Of a DNA stretch of 64,000 bases, positions 1 through 13,300 are shown in pieces. A program made the translations under genes and the position numbers. The DNA is from Sceloporus undulatus. Lineage: Eukaryota; Chordata; Lepidosauria; Squamata; Phrynosomatidae. Each line of letters opens with the position of its first letter. Position 1 is the stretch's first letter. The DNA lies in NCBI RefSeq assembly GCF_019175285.1, contig NC_056526.1:7938016-8002015 (forward strand), in the 5' to 3' direction. The notes under the pieces were generated by a model that was not told the origin of the DNA, ran no database searches, and saw only the letters and a program-made list of their open reading frames with translations.

Positions 1-26
1 GCTTTGATTGAGCGGTTCCTGCCTGG

Positions 27-159
27 CAGTGGTTCTCCCTTTGGGCCTCCAGATGTTTTGGACTTCAATTCCTGAAGTATCCGTCACTATGCTCATTGTT
101 TCAGGAATTCTGTGAGTTGAAGTCTCAAAACGTAGACGCCAAAGGTTTGCGAACCACTG
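27..159. mobile_element. hAT-like MITE
   Basis: The ends are inverted: CAGTGGTTCTCCCTTTGG on the left and CCAAAGGTTTGCGAACCACTG on the right (last base 160). This terminal motif is typical of Charlie-type hAT non-autonomous elements. The flanking 8 bases match only partly, so the target-site duplication is decayed. Confidence 0.6.
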
Positions 160-164
160 CTCTA

Positions 165-820
165 GGGTGACAACCCTAGCACTTCCCCCATGCCTATTTA
201 TTGAGATAGGTCTACTGTAAATTCAAAATGAACAATCTCCTTGTTGTCCTTTGCTCTCCCGATCACCTTGGGAGCAGCTGTGTTGAGCAGCTGACCAAGA
301 AGCCTCTTGCCCATGCCAGCTTTGTGTTGACTGCCTGGTTGCTGCTCTCAGGTGACCCAATTGCCAAAGGCAAAGCTTTGGTGTGGAAGGACTGAGGGTG
401 ATGGGGGTTAACCAGTTTCCCACTTTTCCACGGTAAGGAAGCACTCACTGAGAGAGGTGAAGTTGACCCCAATACCTTCTCAGGAGACACTACTTCCCCA
501 TCAGCTTCAAATTGTCTCCCCACAACTTGTTTTTTCTGCTATGTGCCCGTGTCTCTGCAAGAGTATTCCTGCGTTTTCGCCCTGCATCTGTGGCGGCATC
601 TTCCGAATGCTGGCTCATGGGAGTGCATGGGTGCGAAGGAACACTCCTTCATCTTTTCCTTTCTTCAGTGCAATCTTATGGGTTTTTCATAAATCCCCTC
701 TGCCACCAATATCTGCCGACACTCTAAACTCTGTGGTTCAGGAGAATTGTTGTGTGTTTCAATCTCCGGCCAGTGGATGGTTAAACAGCCACAAACTTAG
801 TTGAAAACCATGGTTAAAAT
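165..820 (+). mobile_element. hAT-like non-autonomous element remnant
   Basis: Segments near 180 (CATGCCTATTTATTGAGATA) and 520-540 (CACAACTTG...TTTTTTCTGCT) match the interior of the element at 14091-14881 in the same order. This points to a related, diverged copy. The ends are not resolved. Confidence 0.4.
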
Positions 821-879
821 GTAATTGGACATGAAACGTTATTGTGACCTGCTTGGTTATTTGGTAAGGTTGGCAGGGC

Positions 880-1605
880 TTCTATGTTTAGAACCAGCCC
901 ACAGGCGAGGTATGCCCAGGGGATATAATCGACGAGACCCCCCCAGAGGCCGGCTAACCGTAAGCCTACACAGACTCCCAAGCACTATTCTCCCTTTCTG
1001 GAGACCACAGCCCTCCGCCGCAGTCCAAACCAATCGCCAACTCGCTGGTCAAGGTGCGGGGTCTTAACCACGCCCAAGCAACCAAGGGGCACATGAGGGA
1101 GGCAGCGAGCTACTATCAGCACGTAGGGCCATGCTATATCATCGCTATCAATCACTACAGTACAGGTACAGACAGGGAGTCCTGACAACCAACCAGGGTT
1201 ATTAGATCAAATTACAAAAATAATTAAAACCTTTTTAAACTTTTACAGTCAGGTTTTTAGCTCTATACATATAACGCAATGTTTACACTAAATTACAAAT
1301 GTTTTCATACTTACAGTATCACAACTTCCATAATCCCTCAAATTAGTATAATCTAATTTATACAGAGCCTTTTATCCTCGAATTCTAATCTCAAATTAGC
1401 TGCTTTCAGAGCGACTCTGGCAGTTTTGATCTGACCAGACTTAGCCAAGAAGTCGAGTTGTTTTTCTCCCAGATCATTCTGGTTTGGCAAAAGTTCTAAA
1501 CCGCTCTTCAGACACTGATCCCTTGGGGTTTTTATATATCCACAGTGTAGCCTAAAGCGTGTGGTGTCTTCGATGTTTATCACACTATGCTCCTTAAAGA
1601 GCTAA
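880..1605. other. Unclassified sequence, probably an old repeat
   Basis: It changes from a GC-rich half (880-1190) to an AT-rich half. A 76-codon open frame on the minus strand (1353-1583) matches no family I recognise. It may belong to a retroelement, but I cannot classify it. Confidence 0.3.
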
Positions 1606-1607
1606 CT

Positions 1608-1770
1608 ATTCCAGTGTGACTCCTCCTAGCCGCCTCCTGTTGCATGGGGCCTGGATTGGCAGTTTTAAGGAGCTGAACTTCTCTGCTGCGGACTTCTAAA
1701 TACCCCTCCTTAAAAACTGCCCATCCCAGCATGCAAACAGGATGCAGCTAGAGGAGTCACATGGATAGTA
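1608..1770. mobile_element. Palindromic MITE
   Basis: About 35-base inverted arms: GTGACTCCTCCTAGCCGCCT on the left and its near complement ending GCAGCTAGAGGAGTCACAT on the right, around a centre with CTCTGCTGCGGACTTC. No coding capacity. The superfamily is uncertain. Confidence 0.6.
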
Positions 1771-2017
1771 CCTCTTTAAGAGATCGTCTGAATAAACACC
1801 TTCGCGTCCACACTTCCACAAATGCAAATACGCTTCCTTCCTTGGGCATCTTTTATATTTTCCTTCATGTCTTTGGTTTTCATTCTCTGGACGTTAGGGC
1901 TATAAAAGCCCTATGAAGAAGAGGTTGAGTTTGAGAAAGGGCTCTGCCAGCTGGGGCCAAGGAAAAGCAACAAACTATAAATCCCTAGTTGTAAATGGAT
2001 GGCCATATTAAAAAACA

Positions 2018-2068
2018 CTAGTGTGTGTGTGTGTGTGTTGTATATAGACACACCCACACACACACCAC
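2018..2068. repeat. (TG)n and (CA)n microsatellite pair
   Basis: A TG run at about 2018-2038 is followed by a broken CA run at about 2047-2068, able to form a short hairpin. No other function is seen. Confidence 0.8.
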
Positions 2069-2439
2069 CACTCACTTCCATGCCAGCCTTCTCTGCAAAT
2101 GCCAGCTGGCAGTGCCGGCTAACACACCAGGAATTAAAATCTTCCAGAACAACGGCCCCAGAGCCCAACAACCCCCCCACCAACAACACTACTGGTTGCT
2201 GGCTGTGAAGTTGTGTTTGTATATATTTTTGCCATCCATTTTCATTCTGGGATTTATAGTTTGTTGCTTTCCATTGGGCTCCCAGCTTGGCGGGGCCCTT
2301 TCTCAACCCTTCACTTTGCTGGTTTTCCGGGACAGATGTTAATCCTCAGGAAAAGGGATATAAACCTATATAAATTAAGCCAAAATAACATTTAAGAAAA
2401 GGAAGGAGAGAGACTTGCAGTTACAGCCAGGCGCCTTCA

Positions 2440-2860
2440 GGGGTCAGCAGAGAGCCTCCTCCTCCCTCCTGCCCCCGCCTTCCTTTTGCGTGCGCAGTTG
2501 GAGTAAACGGCCCCTAATGCGGAGCAAGCCAAACGATTTAATAGTGGCAGTTTACGCAGTCAGCGTAGTGGATGCTGCGGCCCAGCTCCGCCCCCGCTAC
2601 GGAGTTTACGCAGCGGCTGCGTCTCGCGGTTGGAGCGAGGAGGCTGGTGATTGGCCCTCGCGGCCCGTGACGCGGGAGCGTTCCCTGCTCGAAGAGGAGG
2701 TGGTTGTTTTCGGCGTTGGGCCTTACGCGAGGCCCCGGCTTGAGGCCTACGCGGAAGGGTAAGGATGGCGGGCGAGCGAGGGGGCACATGTAGGGCCGGG
2801 GGTGGCTTTAATTTAAAGGACGAGGATAATCGGGGCGGAGTTCCCTGACTGGGGTGGCTT
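2440..2860 (+). promoter_or_regulatory. RBM17: CpG-island promoter of RBM17
   Basis: This is the only strongly CpG-rich stretch near the gene, and it contrasts with the AT-rich flanks. It holds a GC box (CCGCCCCCG) at 2588-2596, an inverted CCAAT box (ATTGG) at 2650-2654 and a CRE-like TGACGC at 2668-2673. That is the usual make-up of a TATA-less housekeeping promoter. The transcription start cannot be fixed by eye; it probably lies between the CCAAT box and the donor at 2759. Confidence 0.8.
2680..2758 (+). other. RBM17: RBM17 non-coding exon 1 (5' UTR), left end estimated
   Basis: A good splice donor (AAGG then GTAAGG) follows position 2758 inside the CpG island, and the first coding exon has its own acceptor 1.4 kb downstream. 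A 5'-UTR-only first exon is therefore the simplest model, as in the human gene. The left boundary is a guess from promoter-motif spacing. A CAGE or RNA-seq track would settle it. Confidence 0.55.
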
Positions 2861-3047
2861 TTAAAGGTGCGTGTGTCTACGGGAGTGAAAGAGGGACCCC
2901 GTTTTGGCTGATGGCTCAGTCTCCGGGAAAGAAAACAGCAGCAACGCTTCGGGTGTCATAAAAACCATGGCGACTCGTGATTGGGTTTGGGAGCTGACAG
3001 GGGTGCCTCTGAGCACGTGCAGAGTGCCTTCCAGGCCCCAGGAAACA

Positions 3048-3250
3048 GCTGCATCCACACTGCAGGGATAATACGATTCTGACACTGCTTTTAACCGCCT
3101 TGGCTGACTGTTAATGGAATTGTGGGATTTGTAGTTTTGAGAGAGCTCTGGTGCCAGAACCAAACTACAGATCCCAGGATCCCATGGGATGGAGCCCAGG
3201 CAGCTGCAGCGGTGCCAAACTGGGTTATTTCTGCGGTGCGGATGCAGCTG
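3048..3250. mobile_element. Palindromic MITE, family P (copy 1)
   Basis: It reads GCTGCATCCACACTGCAG at the left and CTGCGGTGCGGATGCAGC at the right. The interior is also inverted, with GTGGGATTTGTAGTTTTG facing AAACTACAGATCCCAGG. One of eight copies in this window. Confidence 0.75.
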
Positions 3251-3269
3251 TTGTCTAAATACTTTGGAG

Positions 3270-3468
3270 GCAGCGCATCTCATCTGCTCTCAGACACTAA
3301 GCAGAGTCAAGGCTGGTTGGGAATTGGATAGAGGACCACAAAGGAATGGCAGAAGCTGTAGACTGTCTTTCAGCTGAAGGCATTGATAAGGCACCTCTTT
3401 GAGTATTCCTTGCCTATAAAATCCCTGTGGAATCAACAGGTGATTCGAAAGCACAGACACACATCATC
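3270..3468 (+). mobile_element. 5S-rRNA-derived SINE (5S-Sauria type)
   Basis: The head keeps 5S rRNA order: ATCTCATCTGCTCTCAGACA, CTAAGCAGAGTCAAGGCTGG, then GGGAATTGGATAGAGGACC. The tail ends in a squamate RTE-like motif (GATTCGAAAGCACAGACACA). It lies in RBM17 intron 1. Pol III internal-promoter ancestry is family knowledge. Confidence 0.75.
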
Positions 3469-3600
3469 AGACTAAAGGGCCATTGGTCCAGCAGCCTCTT
3501 TCCCACTCTGGCCACCATAGACCTTGCTAAGGAGTCCTCAAGGAGAGTATGAAGGCAATAGCTAGTTCCTCTCTGGCTTCCAGTGACTGGCTTTCAGCAG
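3467..3600 (-). mobile_element. Old CR1/L3-like LINE scrap
   Basis: It contains GGGCCATTGGTCCAGCAGCC and related words also seen in the longer fragment at 24155-24690. Very diverged, so assignment is tentative. Confidence 0.35.
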
Positions 3601-4183
3601 TGGACTGCCCTAAACATGGTTAGATGCTGTACTTCACTGCCGAATGTGGGAGACACTCCTTGTTTGGATCACAACTCACAGATTCTCCAAGCAAGCAGAG
3701 GATTGGGGAATTGTGGGCCAGAGAAAGCTCTGCCTGAGATTCTGTCTAACATCTTTGAAATGTTTGCAGCCTTTCCCCTTGTTTGCTTGCTGCTGGGAAA
3801 CCTGTGTAGAAAAGCAGAGAAGGGGAAAGAGAAAGCTCTGCTTATTTGCAGACATGAGCCCAATTTCCATTCCTGATGCAGCAGCTACAAGTATTGCGTG
3901 GGCCATATTTCACTCAGAAGAGATCTCCCAGGGAGGCTTACAAATATGAGAAGTGAGATGGTCCATGCCTTCAGGCCCATAAACAGAAAGACAGGACACA
4001 GAAAGAAAAGAGAGTAAGAGGGTAGAAGGAAAAAGCAAGTGATGAGTTTATTTTAGTTATAATCCACATGTCATTGGCTTTATTAAAACGAAATACATAA
4101 AATCTATGGCTTTAAGTGAAGCAGTGATTATCCTTTTTCATGGAAATAGCCTTTTCATTTCCTAGCTCTGAACTAGAAAGAAA

Positions 4184-4306
4184 ATGTCGCTGTATGATGA
4201 TTTGGGAGTGGAGACCAGTGATTCCAAAACAGAAGGCTGGTCCAAGAACTTCAAACTCCTGCAGTCTCAGTTGCAAGTGAAGAAGGCAGCTCTCACCCAA
4301 GCAAAG
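4184..4306 (+). CDS. RBM17: RBM17 coding exon 2, residues 1-41
   Basis: It begins MSLYDDLGVETSDSKTEGW and ends QAK in phase 0 at donor GTAACA. The acceptor is probably the AG at 4164-4165 after a pyrimidine run, giving a short 5' UTR part at 4166-4183. A second AG at 4175-4176 is a weaker alternative. The ATG was chosen because it gives the conserved RBM17 N-terminus. Confidence 0.96.
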
Positions 4307-7300
4307 GTAACAGTAAAAAGTCTGGTAGAAATGACTCCGCTCTTCACTGATTGCTGAGATGGCTGTCCTTGAAAAGTACAGTCGTTAATTTATTAGTTAA
4401 TCTAAAATAGAATATAAATATGTTTGTCTAGTCTTTCTATTGAACCAATATCAACAAGACTTCTGGCACATATGGAGAATGTTTAGGCTCAGGTTAAGTT
4501 AATGTGTGAGAGCCACCATAATATAGTGGTTTGAACACTGGACTATGACTCTGGAGACCAGGGTTTGAATCCCCACTCAGCCATGAAAACCCATTGGATG
4601 ACCTTGGGAAGTCACAGTCTCTCAGCCTCTAAGGAAGACAAAGGCAAACCCCCTCTAAACAAATCTTGCCAAGAAAACTCCATGATAGATTTGCTTCTTA
4701 TATCTATTACAATTATGGGATTTGTATAGCCCTTCAGATGATGTTATATTATATTAGCTCCATGTAGTATGGAGTGGATACATGATTCCCATCCCTTACT
4801 TATGACACTCATCTCTACACTTTCGGTGGGGTTAGGGTTGCAGGATCCCCATGAATGTGGAAAAACCACAAATAACAAAACCACTACATTTTTACCTAAG
4901 AGAATATCTCTAGGAATCTCTAGGTCTTCTAGTGCAGCTCTATGGTCAACATCTGCCAGACATTGACCATAGAATTGCACTGGAGGAGCTAAAATGCCTA
5001 GTGGAGTGTTCTCCCTAGGAATCTCTAGGTCCTTCAGTGTGACTTTTGGTTAAAGTTGATCATAGAGTTGTGCTATAGGAACTAGATATTCCTAGAGAGA
5101 ACAATTAATAAAATCTGTGAATAATCAAACCCACAAAAGTCAGAGACACAAATGTGAAGGGACGAGTGTACATATGAATGCAAAGTTTTCAGTGTCATAC
5201 AGAGGAGAAATGGGATTGAGTTCAGAACATATCTTGTCTTAGGAAAACATATAGCGCAATTTCTGTGATAATGAAAATATACTGTTGTGCAAGCATCTTT
5301 ACCTATACGGTTGACCCTCTGTTCTTGCGGGGGATCCGTTCCAGACCCCCCCCCCGGGCATGCGCTCCATGATTTCCCCCTCCATTTGTCCCTCTGCATA
5401 AGCAAGGGACGTGGTTTTCAAAACTGCGAAAATGGAGGGAGGACTGTACATTTGTAAAGTGTTCTGGTAAAAGGTTTGAATACTGTCATGTACTTGCTAA
5501 CTTCAGAAATCCAAGCATCAGTGAGTTCAGAAATCTTTATTTAGAAAGCTAAAGTTGTTCAGAGCATAATAACGTTGTCAGGACTGAAGCATTTGATTGT
5601 ATGTTAAAAGGTAAAAGGAATGCAAACATTTTTCTGCACTCAAACCCCATTTGTCTTCTGACTGAAATATTCTTCCCAGGGCTACCCTGCCTTTCCTCTC
5701 TATATCTAGTTTTCCCATAGCACTGATCTTGATAGCTCCGAGTGATCTGCTCATTATCCAACTCCAAAGAAGATAATCTTTCCATTCAGTATCATCAATT
5801 CTATGACATATCCTATCACCCAGTATTACTAAGCATATAGCATACACATATAATATGGTAAGCAAGCATGGCAAGAACTCTGATCCTAATGAATGCATAC
5901 TTTAAAATGCATAGTTCTCAATCCAATTAATAGTTTCAGTGAGCTGTCTTTTTTAAAACAAATTTCTTCTTGCACTAGTAATGTCTCACAATAGGCTGTT
6001 CAGAAAGGCTGTCATGGGATCCTTTGCTCTGAATGATAGCAGTGTTTAAACAGAAACAATATTAAGGTATTGTAGTTGCTTTAAAATGGATTGTAAAAGT
6101 GTTTTTTGTATGAAAAGCAAATTTTTCCAAACCATAATTAGCAATCTGAGGAGAATAACCTCACAGGTCAAGGACAATCTAAAACAAAATTTCAAAGTTA
6201 TAATTGTCTTTTATGGGTTTTTTTAGAGTCAGAGAACAAAGCAAACCACAGTGCTTGCTCCTGTGATTGACCTGAAAAGAGGCAATGCTTCTGATGAGCG
6301 ACAAATCGTAGACACTCCACCACATGTGGCAGCTGGCCTGAAGGTAAGAATGCAGTTACTGAGAGGTGAGCCAGACTTTGTGGGGGGAAATGTGCTTTTA
6401 AAAGAGATCAGAGGAATCTTAAGGAGAATGCAGGTGGTGCTTTGAGGGATCACTTCCTTCCAGAACAGCTTCCCTCTTTCCTCACATTGGGAGAAAAAAC
6501 TCTTTTTTGTCTCTCACCTGCTGTAGAGGCTCCCTTGATAGTGATATGAGACAAGGCCTGTATAGTAGCTGGATCATTCCTATGGACCAACTCACCTTTC
6601 TCTCAGATGATTTCTGCTGATTGTTGAAACTGTTTCTATTTTGGGAGGCTTATTTCTGCTCAGTGTTTGTTTTATTTTAAAGGCTGTTTTATCTCTGGCA
6701 TCTTTTCCAATCTGGTGCCTTCCATTAATAATAAACAAACAAACAAACAAACTTTATTCTTATACCCCACATGGGTATAAGAATCACACGGCTTGCCATA
6801 TATTTTGAGACTCCCAACATCTTTCATCACTAGGAATGGTGGTGTCTTGACTTGGGGATGGCAGTGGGAATCGGCAATCAGTGTCTGCAAGGAAAATTTT
6901 AGGAATTACTTTGAAAGTGGAACCAAATGATCTCAGAAGGCCACTTCTGGGTGCATTTCTGTTGGATAACATTATTTGACCTGTCTCTTCTCTTTCTCCT
7001 CAGGATCCTGTTCCCAGTGGCTTTTCTGCTGGAGATGTATTAATTCCTTTAGCTGATGAGTATGATCCTATGTTCCCCAATGATTATGAGAAAGTAGTAA
7101 AGCGCCAGCGGGAAGAGCGGCAACGGCAACGAGAATTGGAGAGGCAGAAGGAGATTGAAGAAAGAGAGAAGTGAGTTATCTCTGCCACAGCCTGTTAAGT
7201 AACAGGCTTGCCTTTTAAACCCTTTTTGTTGTGCTGAAGTCTTTCAGCTGAGCAACTAGACCAGTTGAAGTAAATTTATCTCTAATAAACCCCTATAAAC

Positions 7301-10300
7301 TTGTATGTCATTGGTGCTAGGATTTCATTTCTATGTGTGAGTGATATTCTCACTTGTAATTCTGAATGTTTCAGAATAGTTGTCTTTGGCATTTTAAAAT
7401 CAGTGTATGGTAAACTAATATTAGTCAGATTATTAGGAGGGATTCTATAGTAATGGTGTCTGAAACTTGGTGAGAATCAGATACTAAAACAGAAGGCAGT
7501 ATACCATCATTAACTGGTTCTGAACATTTTTAATATTCATCTACAAAATCACTTCATATATTGTAGACATTAGATTGTGGAGAGTGTGACCCCCTTTTTT
7601 GCCACCTTTGTAGCCCTCCAGGGTATTCCAAATGCTCCTATTTTTGGTCCCCAGATCATCCCAAACAGGTCAACCCCACCCCAAAATGCAGCAATTTTTC
7701 TTCCCTAGCAATCCATCCCAATCTTGCCCCTTGCAAAAGAAAAAGGAAAGGAAACGAAACGAAACAGATGTCAGATTTTTTCAGTTTTGGTATGGCAGTC
7801 TGGGTACATGTGAAAAATGGTGCCTGGTAGAGTTGCCCATGTCAATATTAAATAGAAAAGGAATTGTTTGTTATGCACAAATTTTGTAAATGGAAGGGAA
7901 GATGAGTATCATCTAGACTACAGGGCATACTTGTCAATTTTTGTGTGCTGTAATTATCTGCAGTCAAACAATGATCCTGTTTTGAAGGGATGGAGAAGTT
8001 GTGAGCTGCCAGATGTTGTTTGGCTTTAATTCCCATCCAGCATGGCCAGTGGCATCCAGCAACACCCAGATGGCCACAGTTTCTTAATCTCTCATGTATT
8101 ATTTTACACTTGCTACAGGTTAATCATCTTAAAATCTACTGTAATTTCTATTCATTTTTCAAGGAGGCGCAAAGACAGACATGAGGCGAGTGGATTTTCC
8201 AGACGGCCTGATCCAGATTCTGATGAAGACGAAGATTATGAAAGGGAGAGACGGAAAAGAAGTATGGAATTACCTTAATTATAAAGTATGGATGTTAATG
8301 AGACACTGCAGCTTTAATTAAGGTGGATGGGATCATACCTTTTTCTGCAAGCACAGAAGCAGCCAGCAGTATTTGCTGAGGCCACATGGGGTTGATGCAC
8401 GGCTCCATCCCAAGTACCTGATTCCAGTCTCCTACCTCTGCCCTCCTACAGCTTCTAGCGTCCTCATCATTTACATTCACTTGTGAATGGGCTTACCCCA
8501 AAGTGTGGGATTTCTGGATAAGCCTGTGCAGAAGTGAAGCTGGCAGCTCTGTCACACCCCTGCAGTTAGGGCTCTTGAGCCAGCTTACTGTCTACCACCA
8601 GGTAAACCCACTTGCAAATGGATGTAAAAGTGGAGATGGAATATGAAGCTTGCTGCTGTCTGTCTGGGAGATGTTGGCTGGCCTAAAGGTAGTAAGTTAT
8701 TTCAGTTCATTGTTTACAGTTAGAAACTGAATTTGGATTGATTTGAAAAATATGCTGACCAAACTCTTGGCCTGTTGAATTACTAGGCATGCCAATGTGT
8801 TAAGTTTGTTGTAGCAAAAACAATGCAGAATCTTGTAGAAACTTAAAGGCAGACCATATTTGTTGTGGCATAAGCTGTTGTGGAATCTCATGTGATTGGT
8901 TTCTTACACAGGCATGGGAGGAGCTGCTATCGCACCGCCTACGTCTCTGGTTGAGAAGGACAAAGAACGTATGTATACTGTATTTAATTTTTCTAACATA
9001 CATCCTAAAGAAGCCTTTTTCAGTGATGCTTAGCTGCTGTGGATGTTTGCTACTGAGTGCTTTCTTGGCAGTTAATGGGCAAAGCCCAGTTTCCCACAGT
9101 GAGAGTGATAACTGTGTTGGAATCTCTGAAAGGAAGGAGCAGATTAATCTGATTTCTCTGTGACCAGTTCCCTCAAGCTCAGAGGTGGGTGTACAATGTG
9201 GGGATGGAAGAACAGAACAGTGAAGAAGAAGTCAAAGTGAGACAGAGAGGCATGCAGAAACCACCTTTAGATATAGTTGGCCAGCCACATTTGTGGTTTT
9301 GACTTCTGCAGTTTTGATTATTTGTGGATTTGATTAATATGTTCTCTCTAAGAATCCCTACGTCCTTCAGAAAAATTCTGCTGGAAATTGACCATAGAGT
9401 GCACTGGAGGATCTAGAGATTACTAGACAAAACACTTGTCTTGGCATTTGTGGGTCCTCCAGCATGAATCTATGGTCAACTTTTGACAGATGTTGACCAT
9501 AGAGTTGCACTGGAGGACCTAGAGTTTCATAGAGATGTGGTCTCTCAGGTTAAAAAAAGTAGTGATTTTTTATTTGCGTTTTTTCTCTTTTACGGAGGTC
9601 CTGTGCCCCTAACCCAGTGAATGTGGAGGGCCTACTGTACTGTGTCATAATTTGATCTTGAGAATGCTGTATCATCCAGTTAGATGGTATTGGCTGAGAC
9701 CATAGCTTGGCGAAGCTACTTTCTTTGGACTGGAACTCCCCAAAACCCTGTCAGCATTGTATACCTTTATATCAGGGGTGGCCAATGATGGCAGGGTAAA
9801 GGGCTATATTAGCCCCCCCCCCCAATAGACCTTGGAGGGACACTACTCCACTGTACCCCCTGAAAAAGTAAAAAAAAAATGTTGCCCCTAAATGCCATCT
9901 GGGAATATGGGGGCGTGTTCACCCTGTTCTGGAGTCTCCCAGACCATTTTAGGCCAAAGATAAGCCTTTTTTTTTGTTAAGGAACAGGAAGTAACTAGAA
10001 GTTGCTTTCAGTTCTTGTCCTGTTTCAGAAAAAGGCATCTCATGGATTTAAAATAGCTTGTGGGAATCCAAAAACATGGTGAAACTGCCTCCCCCCACCC
10101 CCTAGAGGGCATTTGGGTGCAAAATTGGGGCACAAAAATACTCTGGGGGCCACATGTGGCTCTTGGGCCACACTTTGGCCACCTCTGCAATATTATATAA
10201 ATATATCACACTGACTATTTTTAACTATTTTAACTATTATATTAATATATAATACTTTGGGTCAGTTTTTTTTTTGGGGGGGGGGAAGGATATAAGAAAT

Positions 10301-13300
10301 GAAACTTAACTCTAACTTGTCTTGAGACAATACACAGAAATTGGTGGAAATACATTTGTGATTTAATGTTGGTCTCTCTCCCAGCCAGTTCATCATTCCC
10401 CTATGAGGAGGAGTCGAGGCCACGTGGTTCATCATCCAAAGCAGCCATTCCGCCCCCCATGTATGATGAGCCTGAGAGACCGCGATCCCCAACTGGGCCC
10501 AGCAATTCCTTCCTGGCTAATATGGGGTGAGTGTTTTGTGACCAGTTGATGCTTATAGTGAAATGCCACTAGAGAGCAGTGTGGGGCAGTAATGAGGACA
10601 AAACAGCAGGCATACAGCTTTTGCTCATGCAGGATGTTGGAGATGGTTCTGTGATTAATTAATTGTTTTTTAATTAAAGAAGTGGATTTTTGCCAAATGA
10701 TGTGTGATGATGGCTTTGCTTCATAAATTTGCAAGCCCCTTCCTATGTTAGTCTGAGTTGTTGAAGCCAAGTCATTGTTTTTAACAAGAGGTAGCCTTAA
10801 GATACTCAGGTTCTTTAATAGTGTAGCTTCCAGGCTCTTTGAGCATGATTTCCTGGCACATTCCTTCCTTTACTAATCTCCTCTTCTGGAGTTAAATAAT
10901 CAAGAGGTATGATGATGGATAGACTGAGGCATTCCCAGTTGTTTTGGATTGCTGCTTCCAGCATTCTTCACCACTGGCTATGCTGACTAGGGCTGACAGG
11001 AGTTGCTATTCAATGACATCTGAGGGGCTTCACTTTGCCCACCCCTGACCTATGTGTTAAGCTTTCCTCTCATCGATATAACATGCAGAAAGTTGTACTG
11101 TGTTATTCCAGTTAAATTAAATTTATAACAAAAACTATAAAAGACTTATACTTCATGTAGCCAGCCAATGCATTCCCACAGTTCTTGTAATCACTACACT
11201 GTCACTCACTCCTGGTACATCTCTCAGCTTTTTTTCTTACTAGTGATGGAAGTAACCAGAGTATTCTGTGTGCTGCCTTTCTATGAACCATAGAATCTTA
11301 AGAGTTGGAAGGGACCACAAGGGCGATCTTATCTAACCCCTTACTTTTCAGGAATACACAACTAAAACAGACCTGAAAGATGCCCATCCAAACTCCCCTG
11401 AAAGACCTCCAAAGAAGGACTGTCCACCACCCTCTGAAGCAGTCCATTCCACTGTCAAACAGCTCTTATAGTCAAGAAGTTTTTCCCAATGTTTAAGTGG
11501 AATCTCTTTTCTTGTGCTTTGAATACACTGTTTCGTGTCCTTAATGAGAGTACATAAAGTTCAGATCAAGTGGAACCTGTAATAAAAATGTTGACTGGTG
11601 ACCTTTTTTAATCCTCCCACAACATATTATTTCCTCTCGTGCACCTGGTAATTAACTTGGTAGCTCAGTGGGCCTCTACATGCATTTATTCCCTTCCTTT
11701 TCCTTCCCTTGCACCCAAGAATAGGAAAATAGTCTGGCAGTTTGGTTGTTGAGGAGGTGAGAGCTTGCTCCTTTTTTCTATGATGTAATTGTTTGCATAC
11801 TTTAGGTATTACCTCTCAATATTTTGCGCCTCCCCTAAGTGTGTTAGTACAGGCTGACTGTGCTCAGTAGTAAATGGTGTGATGGCATTAGTCAGAGAGT
11901 GATTTTCCTGAGAAGTGAAATCTAGGTCCATGATGCATCAGAATGAGGAGCAGAGTTCTAAGTTGAGAGAATGGGCTGTATAATTTTAGACTGTAAGTAT
12001 CATATTTGGAAATGGCTCCATGTAGAGAAATCTTCTCAAAAGCTAGCACACGAAAGGCATGTTTAATTTTACATAGTTCTCCCTAATGTGGTTTTTTTTT
12101 TTTTTTTTTCAGCAGGAGTGAGAAACTATCCAAGGTTTCAGGGGGATTTGTCCCCCCCCGGACCTTGGAGGGGTCTTTTTTTGTCCCCCCCCCCCCCATT
12201 TTTTATTGTTTGCTTAAGATGCCCACTTCACCCCATGGGGACAATTTCTGCCATGCCCCTCCCATTACTGGTTTTTTTTTCCAGGAGTGGAGAGTGGACC
12301 TTTTTCTTCCTCAAATAGGAAATGATTGGAAATCATTTGTAGTTTTGAAAAAAGCATCCATACCTAAAACACTCCAGGGGACCATAAATATGACAAAGTT
12401 GCACCCACTAGAAATGGTGGTGGGACATATTGATTTTTTTCTCCAAAATGATAATGGGGCCCTCAGGATGTGATTTATGACCCGTGGACCACATTTTTCC
12501 AATTCTTGGCATAACATTTGATATTCTATTTCAGGGGCGTTCAAAAATCGGGTTCCTCTCCCTGCTCTCTGGAGGGATGTTGTTCATATAATTACCTTAT
12601 CGCACATGTAGCTTCATTTAAATATGCTTGTATGCACATACACACACACACTGTGCCCTATATCAGTAAAAATATACACATTTGGTCAGTGATCTAAGAA
12701 GCCAAAGGAGTTGCAAACTAAAGATTTAGCAGTGATTGGAAGTAGAGTTTTTGTTTTTTTTATAAACATCCTTCTTCTTCCATGTAAAATATTAAATCAT
12801 GCAGTATATGTATGTATGCACAAACATTTGTTTTAAAGTAAAGAATAGAACAGGCAAAATAGGATTTCCCATACAGAATTGCCCATTACTGTGGTAAAAT
12901 TGGAAATACATTTCCCCTTAATTGTTGTAATTACTAATGATAAAGATTTGTCTGTTCTCCTATCTAAACATGAGATTTTCTCTTCCATCAAAACATTAGG
13001 AAAAGCCTCCTGACTGTAAGAGCTGTTTGACAGTGGAATGCACTCCCTCAGAGGGTGGTGGAGTCTCCTTCTTTGTAGGTTTTTAACCAGAAGCTGGATG
13101 GCCATCTCTTGGGGATGCTTTGATTGTGTATTCCTGCATGGCAGGGGGGTTGGACTGGATGGCCCTTGAGGACTCTTCCAGCTCTATGATTCTATGGCTT
13201 AGTGAGCAACTTCATTTCACTCTTTGTCTTTTAGAAAGGTTGCTGACTTTTACTTACCTTGGGAGTTACAACTATTTCCCTAAATACTTGCAAATAGAAG

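Noticed and set aside
880-1605. Possible retroelement fragment
   Set aside because: The GC-to-AT change and a short minus-strand frame are suggestive, but there is no recognisable motif, so no family was assigned.
2415-2789. Open frames on both strands in the CpG island
   Set aside because: GC-rich DNA lacks stop codons by composition. The stretch fits a promoter and 5' UTR and no conserved protein is seen.
12088-12473. Open frames of 76 and 102 codons after a poly(T)-CAG resembling a splice acceptor
   Set aside because: They are built from T and C homopolymers of a hAT-like remnant, and the RBM17 frame continues from 10526 to 13441 without them.
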